A stretch of 64,000 nucleotides of DNA from Palaemon carinicauda (Eukaryota > Arthropoda > Malacostraca > Decapoda > Palaemonidae): NCBI RefSeq assembly GCF_036898095.1, contig NC_090745.1, forward strand, positions 82,170,766 to 82,234,765, read 5' to 3'. The notes beneath the pieces were generated by a model. It was not told the origin of the DNA, searched no databases, and saw only the letters and a program-made list of their open reading frames with translations. How positions within the stretch are numbered: position 1 is the first letter of the stretch; each line of letters starts with the position of its first letter. Positions 43,442 to 59,600 of this stretch are shown in pieces. Position numbers and translations under genes: made by a program.

Positions 43442-46400
43442 CTTGATCCACCAACACCACCACCAACATCACCGGCAGGAGGAAGAGGTAGGGGGGAGTA
43501 CAAGATGGAGGAAGGTGGAAGCACAAGTATAGTTCGCAGAGAGAAAAAAAAAGAGAAAAAACGTTTTAGTGGATCAGTGGATAAAAACATTAACAGTGTG
43601 ATAAAAGAGCAGGTCTTCGAGAGAATAATAAAATTGTCGAAGTTTTTGTGGTCCTTCTCACTTAATTGTAGAGGAATTTTGAAAGATGAAACCTGATTTT
43701 GTAGGCTATTCAGTAGATCCACACTATGCGCCACTTACCATTGCTAAGCTGTTCATAGTGTTATTTACATTTAAAACACTTAGGAAAATTCAAATGATAG
43801 ATTTGAGAAGTGATGCACGTAAGACTAAACAATTCATTTCACACAGATACATACGTTTAACTGGAGTTACGTGATAATGGTAGATGGAGAGTATATTTAT
43901 AGTTATATAAATAAAGGTTAATAAATAATCTATTTTCAACACAAAAATACATAATTGTGATGCAGTCCAACCGAAAGAGAAGTTATTGTTCCAGAAAGTT
44001 GCACTGAATAGTCTATGTTAAGAAAGAGGCTGAAAACAAAAAATTGAAAAACATTAAAAATGACATCAGGGTAAGGGACATCAACAGGCAGGAAGTTTAT
44101 TTATGAAAAAAGTTGTGTAAGTTAAAGGGAACAAATCAAAACAGACAGTTGTTTCAACACAGGACATTGATGACAGTCTTGTCAGCCAGTTGCATATCGT
44201 TAATGGGGTCGTGAGAGTTGACGGCGATATAAATAGTGGAACGAAATTAACGTAAACATTCACATCCTTAGAAAGTCACAAGCTTCAAATCATAAAATTT
44301 ATTTTTTGGCAAACCTTTTTTTTTTTTTTTTTTTTTTTTTTATTTCACCGATGATTTGGGTTTAGAAAGCATGAGTATTAATGTACTCGCTCAGACACTT
44401 AGATATGAATTTTAGGTTTTTGAAAAGATACTGCCACATAAAATATATTATTGGTACGTTTACGAATGTACACCGATACATACAGACATTTATTTTAGCT
44501 TCGTACGCACATATAAAGCCTTGATTTTTATTCTAACACCAAGCACAGTTAATTTGACATTTTGACGTTATGCAACAATTACAATTGCTTTCTTTTGCAA
44601 CACAGTAAAGCTTAGACCCGTGAATTACAGTGGGTCTCCATGTGGTTTCCTTCGGAAGCAACCTGGTATTACCTTTATACCATCTGAGAATACGGTCATT
44701 ATTATTATCAGGAATCTTTCCTTGGTGATCGAAATATTTATATTTTATGATCCAATTGGCAGGGGTTCCGGAATTGAAGATGATTACCAAGACTAAGTAT
44801 TGGAACTTTGATATACGAGGGAATCGTGATTTCATTTGCTTGTAAATATAAAATAGATCTCTATAGCTTTGAAAAAGAAGGAACCTGATATTCCCAGCCT
44901 TGTTCCAGCATTCGATCATTGTTGGTTCTGGAACAAGGTCAGTGAGGTTATAGATATACAAGGTATTGTACTTAGAAGATCATTAGGGCTGGAAGCGATT
45001 GGAAATGTTTATTTTTCTAAACAAGATTTATAACGTCCGAATCTTTAAAATTTTGTATGCCCAGCTCTCGAGTAGCCATTAATAAATAAATATTCTTGTA
45101 TCGAGCAATCAAAACGTTATTTGAATTTATTCAATGAAAGTCTTGTAATTTTATAGTAGCATATAAGCTAAATATTTTATTTCTAATAATTTCTTGTATA
45201 TGAAAAATTCACTCGCACGGGTATATGTTTTGAAAACCTGAACATTTCGAACGAGGTGATATTTCACAGCAAGCAGTTTTTTTTTTCCAAATAATGCCAT
45301 TGGATAGAGCTGTAACGAGTGTCATCTTGCGTTCAGTTCATTATTTTTTTATTACAGCCTTTAGAGTACAGTATCTGATACAAACGAAATGCACGATGAA
45401 CGTTTTCTACGAAATAACCTTTTGTATTAACATAATTGCCCATATTCGAAGTCTTGCAACGTCTAATTGATTAATTAAAATCTATCTCCAAGAGTCAAAT
45501 GATCATGTTAGAAGTTTTTTATTCTAATTTTGAAACATTTAAAAACTTTTATTCATATAAAAATTTCATCTGTTGTTGGTAAAAGGAAATTAAAGATTAG
45601 AACTATTGAAAATAACTATAGAATTATAAGTCACCAACCTACAAATCTTAATCACAGCTCTAGAATGCCATTCCAGCCTGAATTCTAACGCTCATATTAT
45701 CTTTTTATTATCATTCTATTCATATCCCGTGACACTACGTTCACTACAAGTGTGCTGTTTACATAATTATGTACATCATACAGCTACAATATAATACGTC
45801 TGCTGCATGCTTAGATACCTAATTGATTAATTAAAGCGACTGCTGGTACAGTACCTATAAGGAGGTTTTCCATTATTCCTTTCTACTATTTTTATATCTA
45901 CGATTATTGTACTCTACTGATTTAGCCCAAATTGACTACAAGTCATTTGATCATATCTAAGACCAGATGTCGAGCCATATCCTATGTGCTACATCAACTA
46001 GCTCTCCGTATACTATCGCCGACTATAGTATGATATCATTCTAAGCATTCATTGATTATCAGAAGTGATAAAACTTCATTCTTGTGCTACGTCCTCCAAG
46101 AGCTAACTTTGATCTACCACGCTATAGTGGGGTAGTTGTGGAAAAAAAAATGCCTTTTATATGGGTATGTAAATTGAAGCATTATGAAAAAGAACATCTA
46201 AGCTACATTTTTAATAGTTATAATTTCTATTTATGAGATGCACATTACAAAAGTCAAAATTGCTGGTTTCTATTTAACTGTACTTTTTCACTTGCTGGGA
46301 GTCCTGATTGAAACTCTTAGCTGATACAAGAAGGTGCAAATGAGTGTGTTTGTGTGTTGCGTCGTGATTCGGTGGTTGTTTCCAACGTTATGCCAAACTC

Positions 46401-46801
46401 TTGTTGTAGCTTAGAGGTTTTTTCTTTAAAGATTCAAATAAACCATTAACGATGGAAATAGAGTGAGGGAGTTAGTAGATTCTCTCTTATTTTTTATTTT
46501 TATCAAATTATGATTTAGGTGCTGTGGAAGGGTTTTCATTAAAAGAAAATCTGTATATGTAAATGGCTAAGGTGAGTGAAATGGGTTTATACATGTGATG
46601 AAGGAAGATGGGATTTTGCAGATGGTATGAATGTTGAGTGATGGATATGTGGAAGAGTTTGTAGGATTCAATAGTGGATTACAATGTTATTCGAGGAGGT
46701 GGAATCTGGAATACAGAGGTCTCTGAATAGATTTATGTATATGGCTATAATAGATCAAGAAACATTTAAATGAGCCTAAAGATGTTAATGCAGATGTGGA
46801 G

Positions 46802-46803
<2 letters not shown>
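43442..46803. other. Intron sequence between exons 7 and 6 (left part)
   Basis: AT-rich. Contains a poly-T run (44316-44341) and an unexplained minus-strand open frame at 44530-44919. No exon with matching phase was found. Confidence 0.4.
44530..44919 (-). CDS. Unrecognised open reading frame, doubtful
   Basis: From the first ATG the frame is about 128 codons, the longest non-repetitive frame in the window. It starts MIECWNKAGNIRFLLF and ends in a cysteine cluster (NCNCCITSKCQINCAWC). It has mixed basic and aromatic content, no signal peptide and no motif I can name. It lies inside an intron of the minus-strand gene on the same strand. It may be a relic of an inserted element or chance. Confidence 0.2.

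Positions 46804-46866
<63 letters not shown>
46804..46866. repeat. (CT)n microsatellite
   Basis: Pure CT repeat. Confidence 0.97.
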
Positions 46867-48790
<1,924 letters not shown>

Positions 48791-48877
48791 CGTTTCCCAT
48801 TCCGAGGAGTATTACGAATATACTCTGATAGCAGAGTGTATTGTTGTTGTTGTTGTAGATGTTGTTGTTTCCTTCAC

Positions 48878-48976
48878 CTGCCGGAGAGGAGGAGGAAGAG
48901 GAGGAAGACTCTCTGGAGGTGAGGGAGAGTCTGAAGGGACGCACACCTCAATAACGCGAGCCTCAAATTCGCAGCC
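48878..48976 (-). CDS. Exon 6 of the minus-strand gene
   Basis: A strong acceptor (cttcttcactgctcag|GGC) and donor (CAG|gtgaag) bound 99 nt, 33 codons, phase 0 to 0. It encodes GCEFEARVIEVCVPSDSPSP then PESLPPLPPPLRQ. The first half is the most ordered-looking piece of the tail, with two Cys and an alternating hydrophobic stretch. The second half is an L/P-rich proline run that could bind SH3-type partners. Confidence 0.7.
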
Positions 48977-50689
48977 CTGAGCAGTGAAGAAGAAAATGGG
49001 TCAAGTCCCACTTGAGGCTAATGCCATATGTGAAGAAAAAGACGATGATGCAGTTTTCTGATTTTTTTTTTATAAGAAAAATTTATAGGTTCATGTTCAT
49101 AATTTGAAATCAATATTCTATTCTTACAGTAGATTTGGAAAGAAAAGGTTTAATGGTAAATAAATTTTTTAAATCATGTTTCAAATATACAATAAACTTG
49201 AGAACTACTTCGTTCCAAGTGAAGATGGAGTCTAACTGTTTTGTATGCTTTATTGGCTGAGTTCACATAAATATACGAAATGGCATGAGATGGTGAAGAT
49301 GGGAATTACCAAAATAGTATATCTTGTTGAGATGCTTAATGATTATTTATAATTGCTGTGAATACTTTGTCAAAAGATTATTAAAGTATTTTTGTAACCC
49401 ATTGTTATGAACGTTATGTAAACAAATGTCTTTTTATTAGTCAACCTTTATTTAATTTGCTTACCCAAATGTTATGAATGTTATATAAGTTAATAATATT
49501 TTCATCTAATAGTTGCAAGGGTTTGGTTGTTAGATACATAAAAAATTTTGAGCTTAGTTTTGGGAGGGTACAATAATTTTTTTAAGTCTTAAATTAGCAC
49601 GAAGGAAGATGATTAAATTAAGATTATCGTTGGTACTTAAAATAGATATTAATTCTAGTTATCCATGATATTTTCCCGTCAAACACTAGGTTTTCATAAG
49701 GATTAGAAAGATAGAAAGACTCGACTTAGAGGAAACAAAGCAGTGATAGTAGATTCTATATATTGATCGCTGTAAGAAAAATTGCGAGAATTTAACTCCC
49801 CTAAAACTAGAAGCTTCGCTCGTAACGGTGAAATTAACCACTTGCTTAATTTTTTCCACATATCTTATACTTTATCAGTATCATCAAAGCAATTCAGACA
49901 CTTGCACTAATTAGAGATGAATGATTTACCTTGAAAATTACTCACTCGGCATGTAAGTTTTAATAATATATATCTGGATTGATGTTACTTTAATTGATGA
50001 TGATGATGTCGTATTTGGTTCTCGGATCTCAAAAATTGATTATGTGCTGGTTGTGATGCAGTGACGTACATTTCGTGAATTGCAGGGAAAATATTTTTGA
50101 TTGTTTCGAAGTAATGTAATTTTTTTGAATTACGTGCAAAAAATACACCACTAAATTATCCTTGACCAAGTCATAGTAGCATGATAAAAAAAGAATTATC
50201 ACGGGTATCTAAATTCCTTGTCTCAATTTTTTTCTTTCTTTTATTAGATGTTGTCTTTCTTTCTTTTGTGAATTTAGGCTCTCAGATGCAACTATTTATT
50301 TTGGATGTGAACAGATAATAATTAAAAAATAGATTGAAAAATCTAATATAATAAACTAAAAGATACATAAAATTTTCCACCGTCAAAGTTTTTCTATCAT
50401 GGTGATGATTTCTCTCAGTGAATAAGATGCTGATCTTATTCACTATTCATCTTGAAAATATTGGATCTTAAACCTGGTGAATTTGTACCTCTTTCTCACT
50501 TACACATACATTCGCCTACACTTACAAGTATCACATAAAAACATTACATAATTTTTTTTTTATCCTGAAATAAAAAAAGACATTACATATACATTAGATC
50601 CTTCCAACATGTATAGCAAGGACTGTAGTCTTACTAATTCAATTCTCTTTCATAAAGTAGCAATGATATATAATTTATCAACTAGATGC
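48977..50689. other. Intron sequence between exons 6 and 5
   Basis: AT-rich with no supported gene or structured repeat. Confidence 0.4.
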
Positions 50690-51065
50690 TGTCTTTCAAT
50701 TACTAAACCGTATTTATTAAATAGTTTGATGCTTTTTTTTCAATTACTGAACCGTATATACTAATTAGTTTTGATGTTTTTTCAATTACTAAACCGTATA
50801 TATGAATTAGTTTTGATGCTTTCTTTCAAATACTAAACTGTATGTGCTAATTAGTTTTGATGCTTTTAATTTCTAAACAATATCTATTTATCCGTTTTTA
50901 TGCTTTCTTTCAATCACTAAACCGTATGTTGTATTCCTGTTGATACTTCCTTTCAAACAATAAACCGTATGTTCTAATTAGTTTTGAACTCTTGTTTCAA
51001 TTACTAAACCGTATGTTGTAATTAGTGTTGATACTTACATTCAGTTACTAAATCGTTTATACAAA
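50690..51065. repeat. Nine-copy tandem array, about 44 bp unit
   Basis: Unit 'tttcaattactaaaccgtat' then 'gttctaattagttttgatgc'. Nine diverged copies, 39-46 bp each. Confidence 0.85.
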
Positions 51066-51410
51066 CTAGTTTTATCTGTCAATACTTCTGGTATGTAGCC
51101 CATCCTTTTCCTAAGGACGTTAGTATGCAATTGTTATGATGTATCAACTAATTCTGCTCAACCTATGTCGATCGAATCACTAAAAGCAAAGTAAAGGGAT
51201 TTAATTTAGAAAGTGTTGTAACTGATGATCTTCTCGTCCATATACAATTGAGAGATTGGGAACTTAAGTTTTCAACAGATGAATAAACTACCCTTCAATT
51301 AAGGTCAGGAAAAGAACGGTCTATAATACGGGTGATGGATGTTCATAATGAGGTCAATAATTAACGGGAAGATCATTGAACTAATTGATACCATGTGGGA
51401 ATTATACATT

Positions 51411-51611
51411 TACTATAGTCAATTTTTTTTAGTGAGGCAGATTTGCACCGACTCGCAGCGGTGGCCTTTTAGCTCGGAAATGTTTCATGATCGCTGATTG
51501 GTTGGACAAGATAATTCTAACCAATCAGCGATCAGGAAACCTTTCCAAGCTAACAGGGCACCGCTGTCAGTCGGTGCAAATGCACCTCATTAAAAGAAAT
51601 TGACTATAGTA
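51411..51611. mobile_element. 201-bp hairpin MITE (mariner-like)
   Basis: The whole element is a near-perfect inverted repeat. Both ends read ACTATAGTCAATTT inward. Inner arms share 'tttgcaccgact', 'cagcggtg', 'gatcgctgattggtt' and the exact complement 'aaccaatcagcgatc'. The spacer is about 14 bp. The outer T/A positions give a TA target duplication, as in Tc1/mariner MITEs. No coding capacity. Confidence 0.9.
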
Positions 51612-51706
51612 TGGGGTTCTATAGCCTGTTACACATTCTAATGCATACGGTCTCTATTCCATAGTTTCTTTTTCTTAATACAAGCAAACATCGCTCAAGA
51701 AGAAGA

Positions 51707-51731
51707 AAAAAAAAAAAAAAAAAAAAAAAAA
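51707..51731. repeat. Poly-A run
   Basis: A homopolymer of about 25 bp. Confidence 0.9.
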
Positions 51732-51885
51732 CACGTTACAAGTTCGAGTTTTTAAGAAAACAGGTTATGTGGTAGAACTTGCTATTATTGAGAAATGATG
51801 AGAATCATGTGAATAGAAGCATCATTACGTGAACACCCATCGCTTCTAACCTGTTTTAAAGAAACCAGATTTACTAGCTCCTTAG

Positions 51886-53290
<1,405 letters not shown>

Positions 53291-53362
53291 CTCATCAAGT
53301 ACATCGGGAGTGGGCGTTGCTGCCGGATCCACATCGTCTAGCCATGGTTCGAGGTCAACCCC
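53291..53362 (-). CDS. Exon 5 of the minus-strand gene
   Basis: Acceptor 'tggattatctatag' and donor GAG|gtgaaa bound 72 nt, 24 codons, phase 0 to 0: GVDLEPWLDDVDPAATPTPD then VLDE. Acidic with a single Trp and a P-A-A-T-P-T-P core related to the repeated motif in exons 3 and 4. Skippable in frame. Confidence 0.7.
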
Positions 53363-54062
53363 CTATAGATAATCCATAAGAAAAAATGCAGTTAAGAGAT
53401 AAGCTACACGAAGGGATTAGGGAATTGCATATTTTGACAATCTACTCTGGATGGACACCCTTATATTGACTTGATTAGCTCAGCTGTAGATCAGCAAACC
53501 AATGTTGACAATAAGTGATGAAGTGGTTCAGTTTAATAAAGGATTACACTCGCGGCGAAATTAATTACCTGTTTAAAATTCATAGATTTACCTTAAGGGG
53601 AAGAATATGTTCTGGCAGTTATTATTAATTATTTCATTTTGATTTTTATATTATTTACAAGTCAGTCAACCATGAGAGGCCACGACATGCAAAAAAGAGA
53701 AAATAAACTTTTTAAGAATATGGGAATTCCATTTGAATGATTTTTTTTTTTATATCCATTGCCTACCACATTTTAGCACTAACTAATTAGTATGTTTCTC
53801 TATTTGCTTGAAATCGTGCAAGTTTAACTAGCAGTCACTAGCAAGCGGACACTTGAGTGATCTTTATCTTATACTGGAACACGCCACACCCAATAGACAT
53901 GGCAAAGTTGCTAAATATTTCACCTCGTATTTCCTCAATTTTCTTGTCGTGAGTTGTTTTGCCTCTAGACATTAAGCAGCTCTGTCAATCATGGGGCGTA
54001 GCATATGTCATTGCTAAGATAAAGAACACTGTATTGATACTCAAGATACAAGGGAAATTCAC

Positions 54063-54134
54063 CTCTCTTTTCTCTGTGGGTGTGGTCGTGGCTGATGGCT
54101 CTCGTAAGTCTGATGAATCAAAGTCATCAATCTC
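54063..54134 (-). CDS. Exon 4 of the minus-strand gene
   Basis: Donor GAG|gtgaat. The acceptor is 'ggtggcaaaag' after a long pyrimidine tract ('tgtcttttcttttattt'), with AG about 35 nt from it. The frame stays open a little further upstream (RPERWQK), so the start may be slightly off. The 72 nt give EIDDFDSSDLREPSATTTPT then EKRE, phase 0 to 0. The motif EPSATTTP also occurs in exon 3. Confidence 0.62.
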
Positions 54135-54959
54135 CTTTTGCCACCGTTCAGGACGTAAGAATACAAGATAAATAAAAGAAAAGACAATATAGCAAATAAA
54201 AAAAATGGTAAAAGTAAAATAAAATTGTAATCATTATTGTTCTCTTTTTTGGTGTACATTTTGATAAAGACAAATTAAAATCAAACAAAATAGGGATAGG
54301 TTATGAAATAAAACAGTAAAGAATAGGATGAGTTTCAGCATAATGTAAAATAGCAGTAACCTCCATGTTATCAGACATTTCCATTTCTTACATGTGATTA
54401 CATAATTCTTCCTCTAATTTCTTGCAGTGAAATAAGACTAATGAAGTTAGAGGCTTCGCCAAGAGATTGCTTCTCCAAGCTTATCTAAAAAACAAACCCT
54501 TAAGGATTAGAGGACCACCCTGTTCTCGGAGCAAGGACTAATTACAGCATATCATTAATGTTGATTTCTAATAACTGGATAGTGGAAATGGATATTCACA
54601 AATTATATGGTTGATTGCTATTTTTGGGGATGTGCAAGTATCTATAAATAATTGGTTCCATGCGCAAGATTATAGTTATGCTATTTTATTACAATAGGAA
54701 ATAAATAAAGGCTGCCTACAGTTTCTAATTATGCTGCTCTAAAAATGTTCTATGTTCTACATTGAATTAAATTTATCCATATCTCATTAATTCAACCCGA
54801 GGTATGATCAATGAATAATTCAAGTAATAGAAAGATGTTTTGTTTTTTATTTTGGTTTTAGTGGCCACCATTGGAATTGGTTGAATTCTGAGAGCAAGTA
54901 GGGCAATGAGAAATTCACTGTGGGCTATCCCTATTTTCCTAAAGCTAAACAGACTATTT

Positions 54960-56480
54960 TGACTTTTTGATGCCACAAATTTAAGAATCCTATATTTGAT
55001 ATTGATGCTTATGGAGGTGCAGATACAAAGGGTATGTATCCTTGGCTGTTGTCGATTTAATTTCATAGATATCAAGTTGTCTGCTATATTTTGCGAGCTG
55101 GCTTGGAAAGATTCTGTTTGTACTTGTTAAAAATTGGTAACATTAATTTATTAGGTAATAATGCTGTATTAGCTCTAGCCCAACCAATTCAGCTCTCATG
55201 ATATCTAATGTTGTTGAACTTATGTTGGCAAAATGTCCGAATTGATATGATGAAAGTAATCTTCTGTTCCCCAATTTAAAATTTTACTTAGCTAGGGTCT
55301 TGATACTACATACAATTTATACAATTTTCAGTGTTGTACATACATCCTTTGATTTGGGTCAAGAGCCTCGTATGAGTGGTCTTTAATTTAGTGCTACTTT
55401 TGGCTGTTAATCACGAAGCCTTTATTTTAAAATTTAAACAGATAAACATTGGACAATTTCTGATTGAATTTGCAACCACTAGGCTGCAGAGGCTTCTGTT
55501 AATGAGCATCGTAAGGATACCAGGAATGTGATTCTGTTTTTTCTTTAAGGCGTGCTCAGGGCCCTTAATTTTTTGCTTATCATACACATATCTGCTATGA
55601 CCTTGAAAATCAGCTAGTTGCTAATGCAGACTATGCTTCTCTCTCTACATTGATCTCATCTCCTGAGTGTATACCTGGCATCATATATACATGATATGTG
55701 GTCTGACCTTGAAAATTATCTTGTTGCTCATGCAGATGATGCTACTCTCTCTACTTTGATCTTATCTCTTGATTGTATATATGTGGCTGCTGAATCTTTC
55801 AACAGAGACCTAGGCTTCTCATTTATTTAGGATTCTATGTTTAATTCTTGATTTTTAATTAACTTTTGAGAAACATATTTAGTCTCTGATTACATTGCAA
55901 AAAGTGTACAATGAGGAAGTCCTTAAATTTTCACTCGCTTATCCTTCCATAATTTGAATATTGATCTTCAGCAACCTACTCTCCTCGTGAATGGTTGGGA
56001 TAAAACTTGAGGTCTCTTAAATTCTTTATCCATTATCTGGATATTAATCTCGTACACTGTCATTCAGCCATGTCATTGTACATGCTCTTTAAGATTTTAA
56101 GATAATCATGCTCATCTTTTGCATTAATATCTTCGCAGACTATACCATCCCCCATGGAATAATAAATATGCTGTTAAATCTATCGATTTTCATTTCCTTC
56201 GTATAACTCAACGCACTAAAGTAATCTAGAATTATGGAGTGATCTTCCGGATGAAACAGTTGAATTGGTGGAACTTCAGAAGTTTAAAATAGGTAGACTA
56301 CACTGGCTCCTTTTAGGTGGTCCCTTGCTATTGGGGATACGTTACGCTTCATTAAAAGGTTCCTAGTCCTTTTATTCGGGTAATATATGGCGAGGTTCAA
56401 TCATGCAATCCCAATCGGTGGTGGAGAAACTATAGGTGACGATGTTCCTTAGGGCCCGTTTGTAATAATAGTAATGATAA
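54960..56480 (+). pseudogene. Decayed non-LTR retrotransposon reverse transcriptase
   Basis: Scattered frames read, in order: DIDAYGGADTKGMYP (about 54995-55040), a segment matching the RT region before the active site, VLRALNFLLI ('GSVLGPLLFIL'-type block, about 55555), LVANADY and LVAHADD (versions of the YADD catalytic box, about 55618 and 55722), then LWSDLPDETVELVELQKFK (about 56238-56294), typical of the C-terminal end of decapod LINE ORF2. Many stops and frameshifts are present. The 3' end has a short TAA-type tail (56465-56485). The family is remembered, not searched. Confidence 0.7.
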
Positions 56481-56649
56481 TAAAAATTAGTATATTTCAT
56501 GAATTCTTTTGATTTGAATAAGATAGAGAGGATTCTTTGGTAAGTTAGTGTTGCGAACTTTTTTACATTTTTTTAGCATCTTGTAAAAGCTTTGTTCATT
56601 TTATTTTGGTAAAACTGCATAGATTTTTGTTTTGCCTTGAAACATGTCT

Positions 56650-59600
56650 AATAACCCATCTTTAGAGGAATTGATGAAGACTTTGTTTATGTGTATAGAG
56701 CCTGCATCCGGCAACCATCCTTAAAGGAATTGAGGAAAGCCTCTGTATACGTGTATGGAGTCTGCATCCGGCAACCATCCATAAGGGAATTGATGGAGGC
56801 CTTTGTTTATGTGTATGGAGCCTGCGTCCGACAACTATCCTTAAGGGAATTGATGGAGGCCTTTGTTTATGTGTAATGAGCCTGCGTCCGACAACTATCC
56901 TTAAGGGAATTGATGGAGGCCTTTGTTTATGTGTATGGAGCCTGCGTCCGACAACCATCCTAAAGGGAATTGATGGAGGCCTTGGTTTATGGGTATGGAG
57001 CCTGCATCCCACAACCATTCTTAAGGGAATTGATGGAGGCCTTGGTTTATGGGTATGGAGCCTGCATCCGGCAACCATCCTTAAGGGAATTGATGGAGGC
57101 CTTGGTTTATGGGTATGGAGCCTGCATCCGGCAACCATCCTTAAGGGAATTGATGAAGGCCTTTGTTTATGGGTATGGAGCCTGCATCCGGCAACCATCC
57201 TTAAGGGAATTGATGAAGGCCTTTGTTTATGGGTATGGAGCCTGCATCCGACAACCATCCTTAAGGGAATTGATGAAGGCCTTTGTTTATGGGTATGGAG
57301 CCTGCATCCCACAACCATCCTAAAGGGAATTGATGAAGGCCTTTGTTTATGTGTATAGAGCCTACATCCGACAGCCATCCTTAAGGGAACTGATGGAGGC
57401 CTTGGTTTATGGGTATGGAGCCTGCGTCCGGCTACCATCCTTAAGGGAACTGATGGAGGCCTTGGTTTATGGGTATGGAGCCTGCGTCCGGCTACCATCC
57501 TTAAGGGAACTGATGGAGGCCTTGGTTTATGGGTATGGAGCCTGCATCCGGCTACCATCCTTAAGGGAACTGATGGAGGCCTTGGTTTATGGGTATGGAG
57601 CCTGCGTCCGGCTACTATCCTTAAGGGAACTGATGGAGGCCTTGGTTTATGGGTATGGAGCCTGCGCCCGGCAACCATCCATAAGGGAACTGATGGAGGC
57701 CTTGGTTTATGGGTATGGAGCCTGCGTCCGGCTACCATCCTTAAGGGAACTGATGGAGGCCTTGGTTTATGGGTATGGAGCCTGCGTCCGGCAAACCATC
57801 CTTAAGGGAACTGATGGAGGCCTTGGATTATGTGTATGGAGCCTGCGTCCGGCAACCATCCTTAAGGGAGTTGATGGAAGCCTTTGTTTATGTGTATGGA
57901 GCCTGTGTTCGACAACCATCCTTAAGGGAGTTGATGGAGGCCTTGGTTTATGTGTATGGAGCCTGTGTCCGACAACCATCCTTAAGGGAATTGATAGAGG
58001 CCTTGGTTTATGTGTATGGAGCCTGCATCCCGCAACCATCCTAAAGGGAATTGATGGAGGCCTTGGTTTATGTGTATGGAGCCTGCATCCGGCAAACATT
58101 CCTTAAGGGAATTGATGGAGGCCTTGGATTATGGGTATGGAGCCTGCATCCCGCAACCATCCTTAAGGGAATTGATGGAGGCCTTGGTTTATGGGTATGG
58201 AGCCTGCATCCGGCAACCATCCTTAAGGGAACTGATGGAGGCCTTGGTTTATGGGTATGGAGCCTGCATCCGGCAACCATCCTTAAGGGAACTGATGGAG
58301 GCCTTGGATTATGGGTATGGAGCCTGCATCCGGCAACCATCCTTAAGGGAACTGATGGAGGCCTTGGTTTATGGGTATGGAGCCTGCATCCGGCAACCAT
58401 CCTTAAGGGAACTGATGTAGGCCTTGGTTTATGGGTATGGAGCCTGCATCCGGCAACCATCCATAAGGGAACTGATGGAGGCCTTGGTTTATGGGTATGG
58501 AGCCTGCATCCGGCAACCATCCATAAGGGAACTGATGGAGGCCTTGGTTTATGGGTATGGAGCCTGCATCCGGCAACCATCCTTAAGGGAACTGATGGAG
58601 GCCTTGGTTTATGGGTATGGAGCCTGCATCCGGCAAACCATCCTTAAGGGAACTGATGGAGGCCTTGGATTATGGGTATGGAGCCTGCATCCCACAACCA
58701 TCCTAAAGGGAATTGATGGAGGTCTTGGATTATGGGTATGGAGCCTGCATCCGACAACCATCCTTAAGGGAATTGATGGGGGCCTTGGTTTATGGGTATG
58801 GAGCCTGTATCCGGCAACCACCCTTAAGGGAATTGATGGAGGCCTTGGTTTATGGGTATGGAGCCTGCATCCGGCAAACCATCCTTAAGGGAACTGATGG
58901 AGGCCTTGGTTTATGGGTATGGAGCCTGCATCCGGCAACCATCCTTAAGGGAACTGATGGAGGCCTTGGTTTATGGGTATGGAGCCTGCATCCGGCAACC
59001 ATCCTTAAGGGAACTGACGGAGGCCTTGGTTTATGGGTATGGAGCCTGCATCCGACAACCATCCTTAAGGGAACTGATGGAGGCCTTGGTTTATGGGTAT
59101 GGAGCCTGCATCCGGCAACCATCCTTAAGGGAACTGATGGAGGCCTTGGTTTATGTGCATGGAACCTGCATCCCACAACCTTCGTAAAGGGAATTGATGG
59201 AGGCCTTGGTTTATGGGCATGGAGCCTGCATCCCACAACCTTCGTAAATGGAATTGATGAAGGCCTTGGTTTATGGGTATGGAGCCTGCATCCCACAACC
59301 ATTCTTAAGGGAATTGATGGAGGCCTTGGTTTATGGGTATGGAGCCTGCATCCCACAACCATTCTTAAGGGAATTGATGGAGGCCTTGGTTTATGGGTAT
59401 GGAGCCGGCACCCGGCAACCATCCTTAAGGGAACTGATGGAGGCCTTGGTTTATGGGTATGGAGCCGGCATCCGGCAACCATCCTTAAGGGAATTGATGA
59501 AGGCCTTTGTTTATGGGTATGGAGCCTGCATCCGGCAACTATCCTTAAGGGAATTGATGAAGGCCTTTGTTTATGGGTATGGAGCCTGCATCCGGCAACC

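Noticed and set aside
56662..57738. 358-codon minus-strand frame with 20-residue repeats, and similar frames up to 59842 on both strands
   Set aside because: All are by-products of a 60-bp period with no stop in the unit. One-base insertions shift the frame between blocks, and no splice sites or start context support them.
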